This document shows positions 28,708 through 40,011 of a DNA stretch of 64,000 bases, in pieces; position 1 is the stretch's first letter, and every line of letters starts with the position of its first letter. The notes under the pieces were generated by a model. It did no database searches. It worked only from the letters and a program-made list of their open reading frames with translations, and was not told where the DNA came from. Both the position numbers and the translations under genes were made by a program. The stretch is from Pisolithus tinctorius. Taxonomy: Eukaryota > Basidiomycota > Agaricomycetes > Boletales > Pisolithaceae. The stretch spans positions 3,658,001 through 3,722,000 of the forward strand of contig JANFAH010000004.1 in the NCBI GenBank assembly GCA_024663395.1, read 5' to 3'.

Positions 28708-31228
28708 TCAATAAATGTACCTTGCCGCACTCACTAACCAGACCTTCCATCGTGGCCGTTCACTCTTATCCTCCTCCCGTGCTTTCCGCTCCATCATATC
28801 ACGTTGGCGGACTTGCAAACCCTCCCCCCGTTGCCACACCGCATCCGTGTCCAGGTCGACTTTCAGGAGAGGCACGATGTGCTCGCATTTTCCGAGCATG
28901 AACCGTTCGTATACGATGTATCCGACATACAGAATAAGATAAAGTGCAACGCCGATGTACGCCGCGACCACGTTCTGCAGATAATTCGCAAGGGTTAGCG
29001 ACAACCTCCGCCACGAGGTAATTCATAATAAGTAACTCACCCTAGGACTGAACGGCTGTTCTTTCACAGCAGCATACCCTTCCGCAATGAACATCAGAAC
29101 TGCAAGGAGGACCACACCAACAGGGAGAACCGGGAACAGAGGTTGGACGTAGGGTAAGTCAGCCAATGAGCGTCCTTGTGCATGGTACGCTGCGCGGAAG
29201 CGCAACGAGATGACACCGATCGAACCCCACACTAGCAGTGCCGATACACCCGTCAAGTTCAGCAACCAAGTAAACACCACGCCCTCTCCCCATATAGTCG
29301 TTAAAAATGTTAGACAGGCTACACCAAGCGAAACCCTTGATTTATGGCGTAAGAGACCCGCGCCTTATAGTATACACGACTTACAACAATGCAGGTATAG
29401 GAACACCTCGTTTGTTCACCCAACCGAAAACCTTGGGTGCTTGGCCTGACCTTGCCAGTGAGAGTAGCATGCGGGAACTCCCGTAGAATGCAGAGTTCGT
29501 CGCAGAGAGAACTGCAGTGAGGAGTACGGCATTGACGATATGAACTGCAGCGCCGAAGCCTGCGCGTTGAAACACGACGGTGATTGGAGACGCCGTAACG
29601 TCGGAGTCTGATCAAAGATGAGGTGAGGACCATAACTGTCTGAAGAAACTTAGAAAGCATCGTACTGTAAGCAGATGTGAGAAGAGTAGGATCCTTCCAG
29701 TTGATGCAGAGCCCGATAGTCAGAATAGCCAGGATATAAAACAGCACGATCCGAAAGAACGTTGCCTTGATGGCACGCGGGACGGACTTATAGGGTCGAT
29801 CGGACTCGCCAGCGGCAACAGCGACCAATTCTACACCACCGAACGAATAAAATGCGTACACAAATGTCTGGGCAAAGTTCGAAAACCCTCCGATGAAGGC
29901 TTGAGAATTGTGGAAGTTCGAAAGGCCCTACAAGAGCTAGTCAGACTTCTACCTTGCCTCGCTAGAAGAAAAGAAACAGTATTCACGGGACCTGGATGAC
30001 CCTTAATTCCACCCCAGTCATAGATTAGACCGACAAAGATGAAAATCACGATCATCAAAACTTTGATCAGAGCAAACCAGTACTCGGATTCCCCTAATTG
30101 TATATTATTTTCGCTTTTCTTGGGTGGCTATCACTGGACCTCACCATAACACGGACGTGGATCAGTTGCAACGGAAATATAGGAACAATGATTATCAGTG
30201 CCCACTGCCAGGGTTGAATTTGAGGCGCCCAAAACTACAGAACTCATGATGTCGTTAGCATTAATCACATCTCATGCAAATTTGGTCTCGCAAAACCAAA
30301 AACCGGATCAACTTGCTTACCTCCAAGATAATGGCGGCAGCAGTCAATTCGCTCGCTATTAAGTCAAGTGACCCATGGTTGCATCACTAAGGTGATGTGA
30401 GTAGTGGCAATGTACCCACGTATAGACAATGCCCTGTCATGCATCGAAGAGGAAGAAAGGGCCAAACGTCACGGGATTTCTACTGCGTGCGGGAAAAAAG
30501 AGAGGCCACGAACCACTGAAACCAGTAATTCTAACCTGATTCGCATGCGGTTAGATATTGTACAACGTCAATGAAAGAAGCGCAGTCTGACCGAGAGTAA
30601 ATCCAAGAGCAGGAGAAACAAATCTAGTACCAAAAACCGAAAAGGCACCAGAAACCGGGTACATCGCTGCCATCTCACCGCTGGGAAGAAACATGAGGAC
30701 TTTCCTTCTTCTTGAGGGACAGAGCGGGGGACGTACAGGGAGATGACGACAGTGTAAACAAAGAGGCCGACCACCACGTACGAAAGCAGGGCACTTCCGG
30801 GACCTGCAAGCGCGATAGCCTTGACATAGCCGCTGTGAGTCTCGAATGAAAATCGCGGAGATGGCGGCTTTCACTCACCGACCCAGCGCTCAGGAATATA
30901 CCTGTGCCGATAGTCCCTCCGATGGCTGACTTCCACTTTGTCAGATGGAAGCGTAGTGATCGAAGAGTATGAACGACTTGATTGAGAAGACACACGCACC
31001 CAGCATCACTAGATGCCTACTCTGCATCGCTCGTTTCGTGTCATTGGCAGTGCCTGTAATGGTCAGGCGCCTCCACAATGTAGCAGTACGCCGACCCGTT
31101 GAGCTCTCAACATGGACCCCGCTCTCATCGTCTGCAGCCCTCTCCTTAAATAACTCAGTAGGAGAGGAGATGTTCGTGGCACTTGTCCTTGCAGCTTCGG
31201 TAGTTGCGGCGACAGTTTGGTCCCCCAT
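28708..31228 (-). CDS. amino-acid permease (APC superfamily, YAT type), phase problem in one region
   Basis: Starts MGDQTVAATTEAA at 31228 and ends SAARYIY at 28711. Segments in order: TKRAMQSRHLVML, IGGTIGTGIFLSAGS, GYVKAIALAGPGSALLSYVV, GEMAAMYPVSGAFSVFGTRF, ELTAAAIILEFWAPQIQPWQ, SEYWFALIKVLMIVIFIFV, YAFYSFGGVELVAVAAGESD, ATNSAFYGSSRMLLSLARSG, GVSALLVWGSIGVISLRFRA and YIVYERFML. These are the helices and conserved loops of fungal general amino-acid permeases, proton symporters of the plasma membrane. About ten short introns are needed; most join cleanly (for example donor at 30999, acceptor before 30925). Between about 30330 and 30610, NYWFQW is visible but cannot be joined in phase by GT-AG sites, so the gene may carry a small indel there. 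No other stop was found. Confidence 0.85.
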
Positions 31229-31785
31229 TAGTCGGGCAAGAGACAAGAGGAAAGTATTACCGGTGGTATCGGGACCCGAGTAAGACTTACATACTCAATG
31301 GACGGTGGTGACTTGCGTAAGCCGAACCATCATCAGTATTCGAGATACTCCAACATTGGGACAATACAGTCAACATCAGAATGGCTTACATACTACTTCT
31401 CACACAACTTAGTTCGAAAAATGCCCAGCGGCAGTTACACTTGATTTACTTTAACCTGGTTCGAATAATGTACAGTGGCGGTTATACTTGCTTTACTTCA
31501 ACTTATCCCTCGTTGCCTGCTTTCTAACCAAAATCTCACTTGTCGAGAGGTGAGATCAGCAAGAAAATCAGACCCTAAGTGTCATTTGTGGGAAGAGTGC
31601 ACCTAAGGTGTTGCTGATGAACCAATAAACAAGGGAGCGTCGACAAATGAGAAGTCGCAGAAAAAAAGGTGTGAGGATGGGGAAGAAGTCGCGGAAACAA
31701 AAGAAGCGAGACTGCTCGCCAAGCCTTAGACGCCAAGGTCGTCAGTTATAAGTATAAAAGGATTAGGTGGAAGAAAGAGACGAAC
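31229..31785. other. intergenic region between permease and protease-like gene
   Basis: Holds a diverged direct repeat of about 48 bp (near 31407 and 31457, ttcgaa-aatg-cag-ggc-gtta). The two genes lie on the same strand, so this includes the permease promoter. No gene seen. Confidence 0.5.
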
Positions 31786-33442
31786 CTAGTTGAAAACCGG
31801 ATAGAGGTTAGCATTGGGGAACTTGGCCTTGATGATGACCCAGAGCCAGAACATCGGGGTGGCGTAATTAACATCCGACGACTCCGTCTTGCCAGACCCG
31901 CCGGTAAGGAGCCCACCGAAATCGCCAGTGCCGCAGGCGATTACCGACCCGGAGTCTCCGCCCTTGGAGAACGCGCCCGAGTCGCTGTCGTATGGGAGGA
32001 TTGCCCATTCAATCGAGTCCCGGTGAGTCTGGTTAGAGAAGTACTCGGACGCATAGGAGAAGCATCCCGTGGCACGACCAATCGTCGTGAGAGTGGTAAG
32101 GCCGTGCTTAATGACGTAGAGGCAGTTTCGCCGTCCTCGGCGAGAATGTCCCTGAGCACGAGGAGGCATTTGGCTGGGTACTTGAAGCCGGACTGCACGT
32201 GCGTGCGAGGATACATCTTGTTTACGAACTTGGCGCCCTCGATCTCCGTCCCTGAATATAAACAGTTACACATTTAGTGAAGAAGATCAGCACCCACCAA
32301 AGTCGATAACGTTCCCCTTAAGCTTAGGTAGAAACCTGGCCTTGTTGAGCTTGATGATACAAACATCCTTGTGAAGCTATGCGGAGCTGTACCGCAGTGA
32401 TAGCAGGCGACCAGACAACATGGCCGATCACACGCTGGCTCCGCTTACCGAAGTCCTTCGTCTGCTCATAGAGCTCCTGAAGCTCGTTGATCGCGCTGAT
32501 CGTCTCCTCCAGCAGCTCTCGGGTCTTCGTCAACTCCTTCTTCGCCTTCCTAGCGACAGTGGTATCGCCTGCCGCCCTCCCCTCCAACCTCCTGATTAAC
32601 TCCTTGTGGATCTCCGCCGCAGTGCCAAGGTGTCCGATCCGAATCTGGACAGACTTGAGGTAGTCATCCCATGCCTTGGTGCCCATGAGGAGGACTTCCT
32701 TACGAAGCCTGCTGGGACCGTAGGTGTAGTCGGAATTGTCCTCATCTGCCGGAAAGAGAACGTGGCGGGCCGTAACCCCACAGAGGTCATCGCCGCTCTT
32801 GAAGTAGAAGCCTATAGTGTCCTAGAAGTGGGGCATCTTCGTGGCAGCGATAGGAAGTCCAAGCGTAGTAGTGAGAGGATCAATGACATGCCTAATTACA
32901 TCCAGGTCCGAGGCCGGTTCGTAGAGCTCTGCACCAGCTGAGTGCCTGAAAACCGATTCACGGAATTCGATGTCGACGGTTGTCCTTGTCCTCGAGGACT
33001 ACGAGTATGGCGTTGGCTGAGTTGAATGCATCTTCACCGGTGAGACTATCAGGAAGAGCACCAACCCAGATCACGTCGGGACTGAGAACAGCAGGTGTTC
33101 TTTGGTCGGGGACCATGCGGAAATGGACGAGGTCGATGGTTGAAAAGCGAACCTGCTGGTGCTTCAAGCGACGATATGCGTCTGGTCCCTTGCGCATGAG
33201 GAAGGGATCCTTCGAGGTGCGGTAGACCAGCTTGGGAGGGGAATTGGAGATCCCCGAATAATAGAAGGTGGCCTAGACCTTGGATATAGCGTTGGGAGGG
33301 GAGCCAGAAGAGACCCTCGAGACATATTCGTCGTAGAAAAGACTGGGTCGGTGAGGTCCATGCCAGTGGGGGAGAGGGTACGGCCCTGGCTGATCTGCCT
33401 GACTAGGGCGATGCACTCTTGGAGGAATTCCGAAGCATTCAC
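31786..33442 (-). CDS. trypsin-fold serine-protease-like protein with coiled-coil insert
   Basis: Minus-strand frames give, in order, LQECIALVRQISQGR, an intron of about 115 bp, PKLVYRTSKDPFLMRKGPDA, RRLKHQQVRFSTIDLV, DVIWVGALPDSLTGEDAFNS, GVTARHVLFPADED (candidate catalytic His), RKEVLLMGTKAWDDYLKSVQ, a charged heptad-like stretch KAKKELTKTRELLEETISAI, then KFVNKMYPRTHVQSGFKYPA, IGRATGCFSYASEYF and finally FSKGGDSGSVIACGTGDFGG (GDSGS nucleophile) with LLTGGSGKTESSDVNYATPM, ending NLYPVFN. I know this layout from a family expanded in Agaricomycetes; its substrate is unknown. At least two introns are needed (near 33215-33330 and 32240-32300), and the true start lies somewhat upstream of 33442. 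No stop breaks the frames. Confidence 0.7.
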
Positions 33443-33762
33443 TTAGACGAGTATGCGAGCGGGTCAGTATAAAAGGATGGTACTAGTAAAACGTTAAATA
33501 ACTTGCTTGCTCTGGCCGAACACAACTCGATGGAGTCAATCAACGGCTGACGTAAGAGAACATCATGCCGTCAGCGTCGAGTCAGTATCAAACGAGCCGG
33601 TCTCACCGTCTCAGGTGCGTAATATCACTGGGTGTCCACGAGCGCTAAGATCCCTCCCAGTTACTGCTATCAATCGTCGCAGGCTATTGGCGTGGTTCCA
33701 AGCTGTGGCGACACTGGTCAGCCTACCCATAACAGTAGATTGTGAATCGTTCCGTCCACGAC
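33443..33762. promoter_or_regulatory. upstream region shared with the second deaminase paralogue
   Basis: Bases 33640-33762 are a diverged copy of 38390-38505 (for example gtggcgacactg-tcagcct), so the duplication of the deaminase gene included at least 120 bp of upstream sequence. No other gene is visible. Confidence 0.5.
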
Positions 33763-35253
33763 ATGGCAGCTCAACAAGATCACCAGAACGTGTTAATGAG
33801 CGATCAACACCGTCTTTCTGAGCAGCTTCAGCTGCTCATCCACTTCGGCTACTCAGATCTTGATATGCTTTATGAAGGAATCGGCAAGCACAGTAACAAG
33901 GTGACGTGGCACCATGACACTAAAATCACCATTCGCATCCTCGATATCATCGCGGTCGCACTGACCACCGGCCTGGCCAGAGATGCCTACGCTGCTGCAT
34001 TCGACACCCATGGAGGTCTCACGCTTGTCTTGGCAAAGAACGAACCTTTCACAGATGACGATGATCGCGCTGTTCGTGATTTGTTCATGGTGGTCACCGC
34101 TCCCCAGACTACAGAGCCAGAGGACGTTTTTCCTTTCCTATTTACGCGTTGCGGGGCAAACATTGCGAAGCGGATCGCGAAGATGGATGACGCTGTGCGC
34201 GGTTTCTCCCATGGCCTCGAGGAAGTCTTAAGGAACTACACACCCGAGCCCTCCGTCGACAAAGAGTTTCCCCTCTCTACGGATTATCTCGATATCCAGT
34301 ATCGTGGCCAACAAGTCCCATTTGAGCAAATCATGCGTGATCTGTTGGGGTGTATCATGGACAGGGTTGGAGATTTCAACTTACACAATATATCAGCAAC
34401 GCCAGACCTCTACCCCCACTACATGACGCTTGTGTTTGTCGCCCTCGTTCTCAAAAGATCCCGTCTGCTACGTTCGCTCTGTGAATCCACCAGCCTTATG
34501 GATCGCAACCGCATACTGCAGGCGGAACGGCTGAAACGCCGCATTGCCAAGGTCTGTCAGTATTACGACGGTATTGATGACCTCATCACGTATACGAGGC
34601 GCTATTTCCCACAAGGCATTGTACATCGCTGGGTCGACCCGATTCCTGACACGGGTGAGACTACGGTTAATCTGGAGGACGACTACTTGGTGGCCATCGA
34701 ACGGGCACTCGGCGGTGTTTCTCCTTCGACGGACACTCTGACCACGCTGCGCAAGGACTTCTCGAACATGGGAGAGAGGTGGGGCGCGAGTCGTTCTATC
34801 ACAACTCGGCTCCACGCCGAAATCCGCATCCTGCTTCATCTCAGCAAGTCGTTCGATGCTTCGGATCGCTTCCAGCAGCAACCTATTGGATGTAGCAAAC
34901 GGAGTTGCTTATGCTGCAGTTTGTGGATCTGGGCATATAATGACAGGTACCGGACAAATTGGCTGACGTCTGGGTCGCATGGAAAGCCTTCCTCTGCTTG
35001 GGCTTTGCCTGGTTGCTCCTACGCACATGCTTGTGTGGCAAACGGGCGGAGCGATGTTGATATAGCTGTCATGAACGGGGTCCAGAAACGCCTGACTCAC
35101 ACTATTGAGAAGCTATTTCCAGGTCAGAGGAGGCTCTCTGATGAACATCGGTCGAGCGGGTCGGAATCAGGGGAAAATGACTCGGGAGAGGAGCGGAAGA
35201 AGAGGCGAAAGAAACTGTCCTTTATAGCGAAAAAATACTTGCACGCCATTTAG
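33763..35253 (+). CDS. OTT_1508-like deaminase family protein, paralogue 1
   Basis: A single uninterrupted frame of 496 residues from MAAQQDHQNVLMSDQ; an in-frame ATG at 33742 exists, but the start at 33763 matches the paralogue. The long N-terminal region holds RILDIIAVALTTG, LFTRCGANIAKRIAKMDD and DFNLHNISATPDLY. The C-terminal third carries the deaminase-fold signature TRLHAEIRILLHLS (His-Ala-Glu at 34813-34821) and PIGCSKRSCLCCSLWIWAY (C-x2-C at 34906 and 34915), as expected for a zinc-dependent deaminase of the OTT_1508-like group known from bacteria and expanded in basidiomycetes. The tail is acidic and basic in turn (SGSESGENDSGEERKKRRKK). Substrate unknown; a nucleic-acid base or nucleotide is the usual prediction. 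Both metal motifs are intact. Confidence 0.78.
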   Translation: MAAQQDHQNVLMSDQHRLSEQLQLLIHFGYSDLDMLYEGIGKHSNKVTWHHDTKITIRILDIIAVALTTGLARDAYAAAFDTHGGLTLVLAKNEPFTDDDDRAVRDLFMVVTAPQTTEPEDVFPFLFTRCGANIAKRIAKMDDAVRGFSHGLEEVLRNYTPEPSVDKEFPLSTDYLDIQYRGQQVPFEQIMRDLLGCIMDRVGDFNLHNISATPDLYPHYMTLVFVALVLKRSRLLRSLCESTSLMDRNRILQAERLKRRIAKVCQYYDGIDDLITYTRRYFPQGIVHRWVDPIPDTGETTVNLEDDYLVAIERALGGVSPSTDTLTTLRKDFSNMGERWGASRSITTRLHAEIRILLHLSKSFDASDRFQQQPIGCSKRSCLCCSLWIWAYNDRYRTNWLTSGSHGKPSSAWALPGCSYAHACVANGRSDVDIAVMNGVQKRLTHTIEKLFPGQRRLSDEHRSSGSESGENDSGEERKKRRKKLSFIAKKYLHAI

Positions 35254-36129
35254 GTTACTTAGTACGTGTACACAATGACCATGCAACTTGTAGCGTCAGA
35301 CCATCACGAAGACCGTCAGTGTCGAGGATCTTCAGGCTGCTGTTTTGTGCTCTCTGCGCCTATCGTAACAATAAATACCTCTCCCGTCAGTCGTCGAGCA
35401 AACAATTCTACGGTAGGTCTCCTGCTTTCCATTATAATGCGTCACTTTATTTGTTGACTTATAAACACGTTCATGAATGAACAGGGTCGCTAGATATCCG
35501 TTAATTAGTGCACAAGGCAAGATCACCTCGGGTGGAGCTCTCCTATCGAATTGCTCACTTCTTCTGGTATGGTGACATGCGGACGGCTCGCCGCACATAC
35601 AACTAACGCATTACATGTCTTCGTCAAGCTCAGCCCATTGATTATCCCCTTTCCTCGCCTCTCCGGGTACTCCCTTCCACTTCTACAAGACTGCACCCAT
35701 GCTAAATGAAACCCACACTGAGCTGGGTTCATCTATCCCCCCCCTCCTCTTGTATACGACTGGCGAAGTGTGTGGGTGGCACTAGCTTGAGCCCGCGATC
35801 GAACTAATGACGAGTCAACCTTACAACATTATCGCGAGTACCACCATATGTACGTCTACCAAGTCACCTCGACGGTTTGCTGCACTCGAGAGACCTTCAG
35901 ATGATAAGTGGTGCCGATTGCTATGTCCCAAATCCGCTCTTCTAGCCGTGAGGGTGAGCGGTTTTGGGTAGATCTCGAACGCGAACATGACTTGACCCCA
36001 CCACCTTTTGGGTGGACTCCGACACCTCAAGAGCCGCCACAACACGGGATCCAGTTGTACAGTTTGTGTTCAGCCCGTGTGCATCCGCTACCGCCCATCA
36101 CTTCTTCGAGTGGGAAGTTACACCTAAAA
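35254..36129. other. 3' flank of deaminase paralogue 1
   Basis: No gene. Parts of 35320-35900 recur in diverged form at 36340-36800 (cgtcgaggatct-caggct; accatat-ta-a-gc-tccacc), so the flank is duplicated together with the gene. Confidence 0.55.
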
Positions 36130-36850
36130 CACCACGATGGAAGCAAAACCGGGAACTCGGTCTCGGAGGACACTAGTCACGCTGCATTGGAACTTCCCCA
36201 AACATGGGAGAGATGTGGCACAAGAGTTGTTCCTCGCGAACGAAACGCAAATGCGGTATGTATCGTGTGGTATGCTTCTCTTCGTTTTATCACTGCGGTT
36301 TCTCGTCTTTGCTACAAGCATGCATGTTGACGACCACCTCGAATACAACGTCGAGGATCTCCAGGCTGTCGTTTACTTCTCTCAGCCTATCGTGATCCCC
36401 CATTGGTTATCAAGCAAAGTACGATTTATGCTTTCTATTCCAATACGTCTCTCTACTGCTCATGAATTTTTCACTTCATCTAGCCTAGCAATGACGCGTG
36501 GACAGTCTACCGTATTTATAGCCCATGCATTCCACGGCTTCGTGATGGTCAGTACTTCCCTCTCCACTCCTCTCTCCAGGCACTCCCTCTCATCTCTCCA
36601 CCCATACAATACCTGTCCCCCACGGAACTCATCGACGTACCCTCCCCTCCCGTCTGATATACTACTTGTGGTCGTATGCAGATGGTATCAGCTTGAACCC
36701 ATAATTGAGATATCTACGAGTCAGGATTGTAACATTGTCGTAGGTACGTACCATATACAAGCGTCCACCCAGTCACCTCAGGAAGTGTGTTGCATTCCAC
36801 TTTTGTTTATCAACCACTTCTGCAGTATAGTAATAGGATCGATGTCATAG
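36130..36850 (+). pseudogene. fragment of a third deaminase copy plus its duplicated 3' flank
   Basis: Bases 36155-36260 (ggacactagtcacgctgcat...cccaaacatgggagagatgtgg) are a degenerate match to the stretch just before the HAE motif of the intact paralogues (ggacactctaaccacgttgc...cccgaacatgggagggacgtgg). The following bases to 36850 resemble the 3' flank of paralogue 1. Nothing of the catalytic motifs survives. Confidence 0.65.
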
Positions 36851-38021
36851 CCTGCGGTCGAAGGGTGCGAATTGGTGTGTGAACTGTGCTTCACCCAGCA
36901 GACTTTCCAACAATAGGTGGATCCAATTGGTATATTCCAACTCTGCTCTTCCGGTATGTGTATGATCTTCTATCAACATCCAGCACAGGTATGGGGTACG
37001 TCTCACCGCATCATGACAAAAATACACTCAATACGAGAAAGCTTTAGGACTCCTCGATCATGCACAGATATATCACTCAGGAAAACCGGCAGATGCCTTT
37101 TGTTGCTATGGGCATAAGGTGCAAGCTATTTCCAGCCATAAACACTCGGAGCGATACAGAAAAGCGGCTTACCTCTGATCATGAAATTCATCACGGCAGA
37201 CATGCATCCGTTTACTGTTTTAGCTTTGTTCCCATACCTCGTTCTTTGTCGTACAGTATGAGATAATAACTGGGAACGACCGCCACAGACGACGACATAT
37301 TCAATATCCAAACCTGTTAGTTAGTATCACATCACCTCTTCTCTTGCCTTTCCAGTTAGTATCCCAAATTGAGGGGAAAAGAATGGTTTCCTCGTCGCAT
37401 CACTATCACGATCCCGTCTTGGCCATTTATTTACATCATCATGTCCAACAGTATACATGAATATTGCTTCACATTGGCATATAAATGGATATAAAGTGAT
37501 TACAAAGCTGAACTCAGAACAAGACCAATGTAATATCAAGGTACGAGGCCGGTGGTGATGATGCACACACGCATCGATGATGCTCGCCCTGGTCCGAATG
37601 CGCTCTCTCTTTCGGTTTGCGAGATAAATTCAGGTACTGGGATCAGGGCGGCGTTTCAGGTGCCTATTATGGTGCAGTCGGTGATGTAGTATGACAACCC
37701 AGATGCAGGTATAGACGGACTGAGCGGATCGACACTCGTTAGGGTCGCGCAACTATAATAGGATTTGCGCTGCCTACCCCTCCTGACTTCGTTGACGCCC
37801 CCTTCCAGATCCGGTCTCCGGCGCCTCTGTTCCCTGCCCAGTCCTGCACGCCATCGTCTCGGTTTTGGTTCGCTTGGTCATGCTCATCCCAGAACTAGTA
37901 GTTCCGTGACGCCCTTCCCGCCTTCCTTGGTCTGCTTCATGTCTTCCACAGACGTTCCGATCCCATCAGTTGCTTGGTGGTCTCATTTCTTCCTGTACTT
38001 CCCTATTCCCTTGTTTTCTAC
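36851..38021. other. 1.2 kb without a recognised gene
   Basis: Short frames only; no motif, RNA structure or repeat that I can name. Confidence 0.45.
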
Positions 38022-38115
38022 CTCACCATAAACTTGGATGCGGATCACTCGCAGCGCAACTATAGGAACGAAGATTACGAGCGCCTACTGCTGCGGCTGA
38101 ATATGGTCCAGGCTA
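38022..38115 (-). pseudogene. single-exon fragment of an amino-acid permease
   Basis: Minus-strand reading gives HIQPQQ-stop-ALVIFVPIVALRVIRIQVYG, matching IQPWQWALIIIVPIFPLQLIHVRV of the permease gene at 28708-31228 (its exon at about 30150-30240), including the following splice donor gtgagg. Trp to stop is one of its changes. Neighbouring exons are absent. Confidence 0.65.
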
Positions 38116-38505
38116 AGCCAGGATGAATGTACCAGCTCACCGGTTAGTACGATTGTCACCCGCGTCGTACTTGTCCATTCCACATTCAGCCATCAGATTT
38201 CTCCAGACTTCTGATGGCTTTTGTTGTCCTGGCGGCGTACAGGCCACTGGCAGCCCTTCAATGTTGTTATTCTTGTGTTCTTACCAGAAGTGTACTGCCA
38301 CAGAATCTGTTCGAGAACGCGCCCACACTCGGAGTTTAAAAAATGAGGACCTACATATGAGTCATATTTATTGAGGTGCGCATTGCTGGGTGCACCCTCC
38401 GAGCTATTGCTATCGACTATCGCAGGTTATTGGTGTGTTTCTGGGTTGTGGCGACACTGACCAGCCTGCCAATAACAGCAGATTGTGAAACATTCCATCT
38501 GCGAC

Positions 38506-40011
38506 ATGGCACCTCAACAAAATCACCAGGACGTGTTAATGAGCGACCAACGCCGTCTTTCTGAACAGCTTCAGCTGCTCTATCACTTCGGGTACTCAGA
38601 TATTGATATGCGTTATCAGGATGTCGACCATCTTAGTGACAGGCATAGGCAGAAATGGTATGGCACCAAATCCACCATTCGCATTCTCGACACCATCGCG
38701 GTCGCACTGACCACCGGCAGGCCCAGAGATGTCTTCGCTGCTGCATTCGACACCCATGGAGGTGTCACGCTTGTCTTGGCAAAGAACGACTCTCCCACCG
38801 CTGAAGACGACCGGGCTGTTCGTGACTTGTTCGGGTGGATCACCGCTCCTGAGACTACGGGGGCATATGACGTCTTGCCTTTCCTATTTACTCGTTGCGG
38901 GGCAAACATTGCGAAGCGGATCGCGAAGATGGATGACGCTGTGCGCGGTTTCTCCCATGGCATCGAGGAAGTCTTAAGGAACTACACACCCGAGCCCTCC
39001 GTCGACAAAGAGTTTCCCCTCTCTACGGATTATCTCGATCTCCAGTATCGTGGCCAACAAGTCCCATTTGAGCAAATCATGCGTGATCTGTTGGGGGGTA
39101 TCATGGACAGGGTTGGAGATTTCACCCTACAGAATATATCAGCAACGCCAGACCTCTACCCCCGCTACATAACGCTTGTGTTCGTCGCCTTCGTTCTCAA
39201 AAGATCCCGTCTTCTACGTTCACTCCGCGAATCCACCAGTCCTATGGATCGCAACCGCAAACTGCAGGCGGAACGACTTAAACGCCGCATTGCTAAGGTC
39301 TGCCAGTATTACGACGGTATTGCAGAGCTCGTCGATCTTACGAGGCGCCATTTCCCGCAAGGAATTGCACATCGCTGGGTCGACCCGATTTGTGACACGG
39401 GTGAGACTGCAGTTGATCTGGAGGAAGACTACTTGGTGGCCATCGAACGGGCACTCGGCGGTGTTTCTCCCTCAACGGACACTCTAACCACGTTGCACGG
39501 AAAGTTCCCGAACATGGGAGGGACGTGGGGTGCCAGTCGTTCTATCACAACTCGACTTCACGCCGAAATCCACATCCTGCTTCATCTCAGCAAGTCGTTC
39601 GGTATTTTGGATCGCTCCCAGCAGCAGCCTATCGGATGTAGCAAACGGAGTTGCTTATGCTGCACTTTGTGGATCTGGGCATATAATAACAAGTACCGGA
39701 CAAAGTGGCTGACGTCTGGGTCACACGGAAAGCCTTACTCCTCTTGGGCTTTGCCTGGTTGCTCCTACGCACATGCTTGTGTGGCAGACGGGCGGAGCGA
39801 AGTTGATATAGCTGTCATGAGAGGGGTCCGGGAACGCCTAATTCAGACCATTTTTCAGTTATTTCCAAACCAGAGGAGACTTTCTGATGAATATTGGTCG
39901 AGCGGGTCGGAACCAAGGCAAAGTGACGGGGAAGTGGAGATGTGGAGGGAACTTAGGGAAAGCCAGACTTTTGCTGCGATCCGTGAAATCATATTTCGGA
40001 AAATTACTTAG
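38506..40011 (+). CDS. OTT_1508-like deaminase family protein, paralogue 2
   Basis: A 501-residue uninterrupted frame starting MAPQQNHQDVLMSDQ, very similar to the gene at 33763-35253 throughout and differing mostly by point changes and in the last 40 residues. The metal motifs are intact: TRLHAEIHILLHLS near 39556 and GCSKRSCLCCTLWIWAY near 39640. Shared blocks include FLFTRCGANIAKRIAKMDD, LQYRGQQVPFEQIMRDLLGG and FTLQNISATPDLY. No intron is needed in either paralogue. Their high identity, the matching 120-bp upstream region and the same orientation indicate a local duplication of a unit of about 4.7 kb. Substrate unknown, as for paralogue 1. Confidence 0.78.
   Translation: MAPQQNHQDVLMSDQRRLSEQLQLLYHFGYSDIDMRYQDVDHLSDRHRQKWYGTKSTIRILDTIAVALTTGRPRDVFAAAFDTHGGVTLVLAKNDSPTAEDDRAVRDLFGWITAPETTGAYDVLPFLFTRCGANIAKRIAKMDDAVRGFSHGIEEVLRNYTPEPSVDKEFPLSTDYLDLQYRGQQVPFEQIMRDLLGGIMDRVGDFTLQNISATPDLYPRYITLVFVAFVLKRSRLLRSLRESTSPMDRNRKLQAERLKRRIAKVCQYYDGIAELVDLTRRHFPQGIAHRWVDPICDTGETAVDLEEDYLVAIERALGGVSPSTDTLTTLHGKFPNMGGTWGASRSITTRLHAEIHILLHLSKSFGILDRSQQQPIGCSKRSCLCCTLWIWAYNNKYRTKWLTSGSHGKPYSSWALPGCSYAHACVADGRSEVDIAVMRGVRERLIQTIFQLFPNQRRLSDEYWSSGSEPRQSDGEVEMWRELRESQTFAAIREIIFRKIT

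Noticed and set aside
36137..36850. 237-codon plus frame
   Set aside because: It runs through a degenerate deaminase fragment and duplicated 3' flank in the wrong frame, so it is fortuitous.
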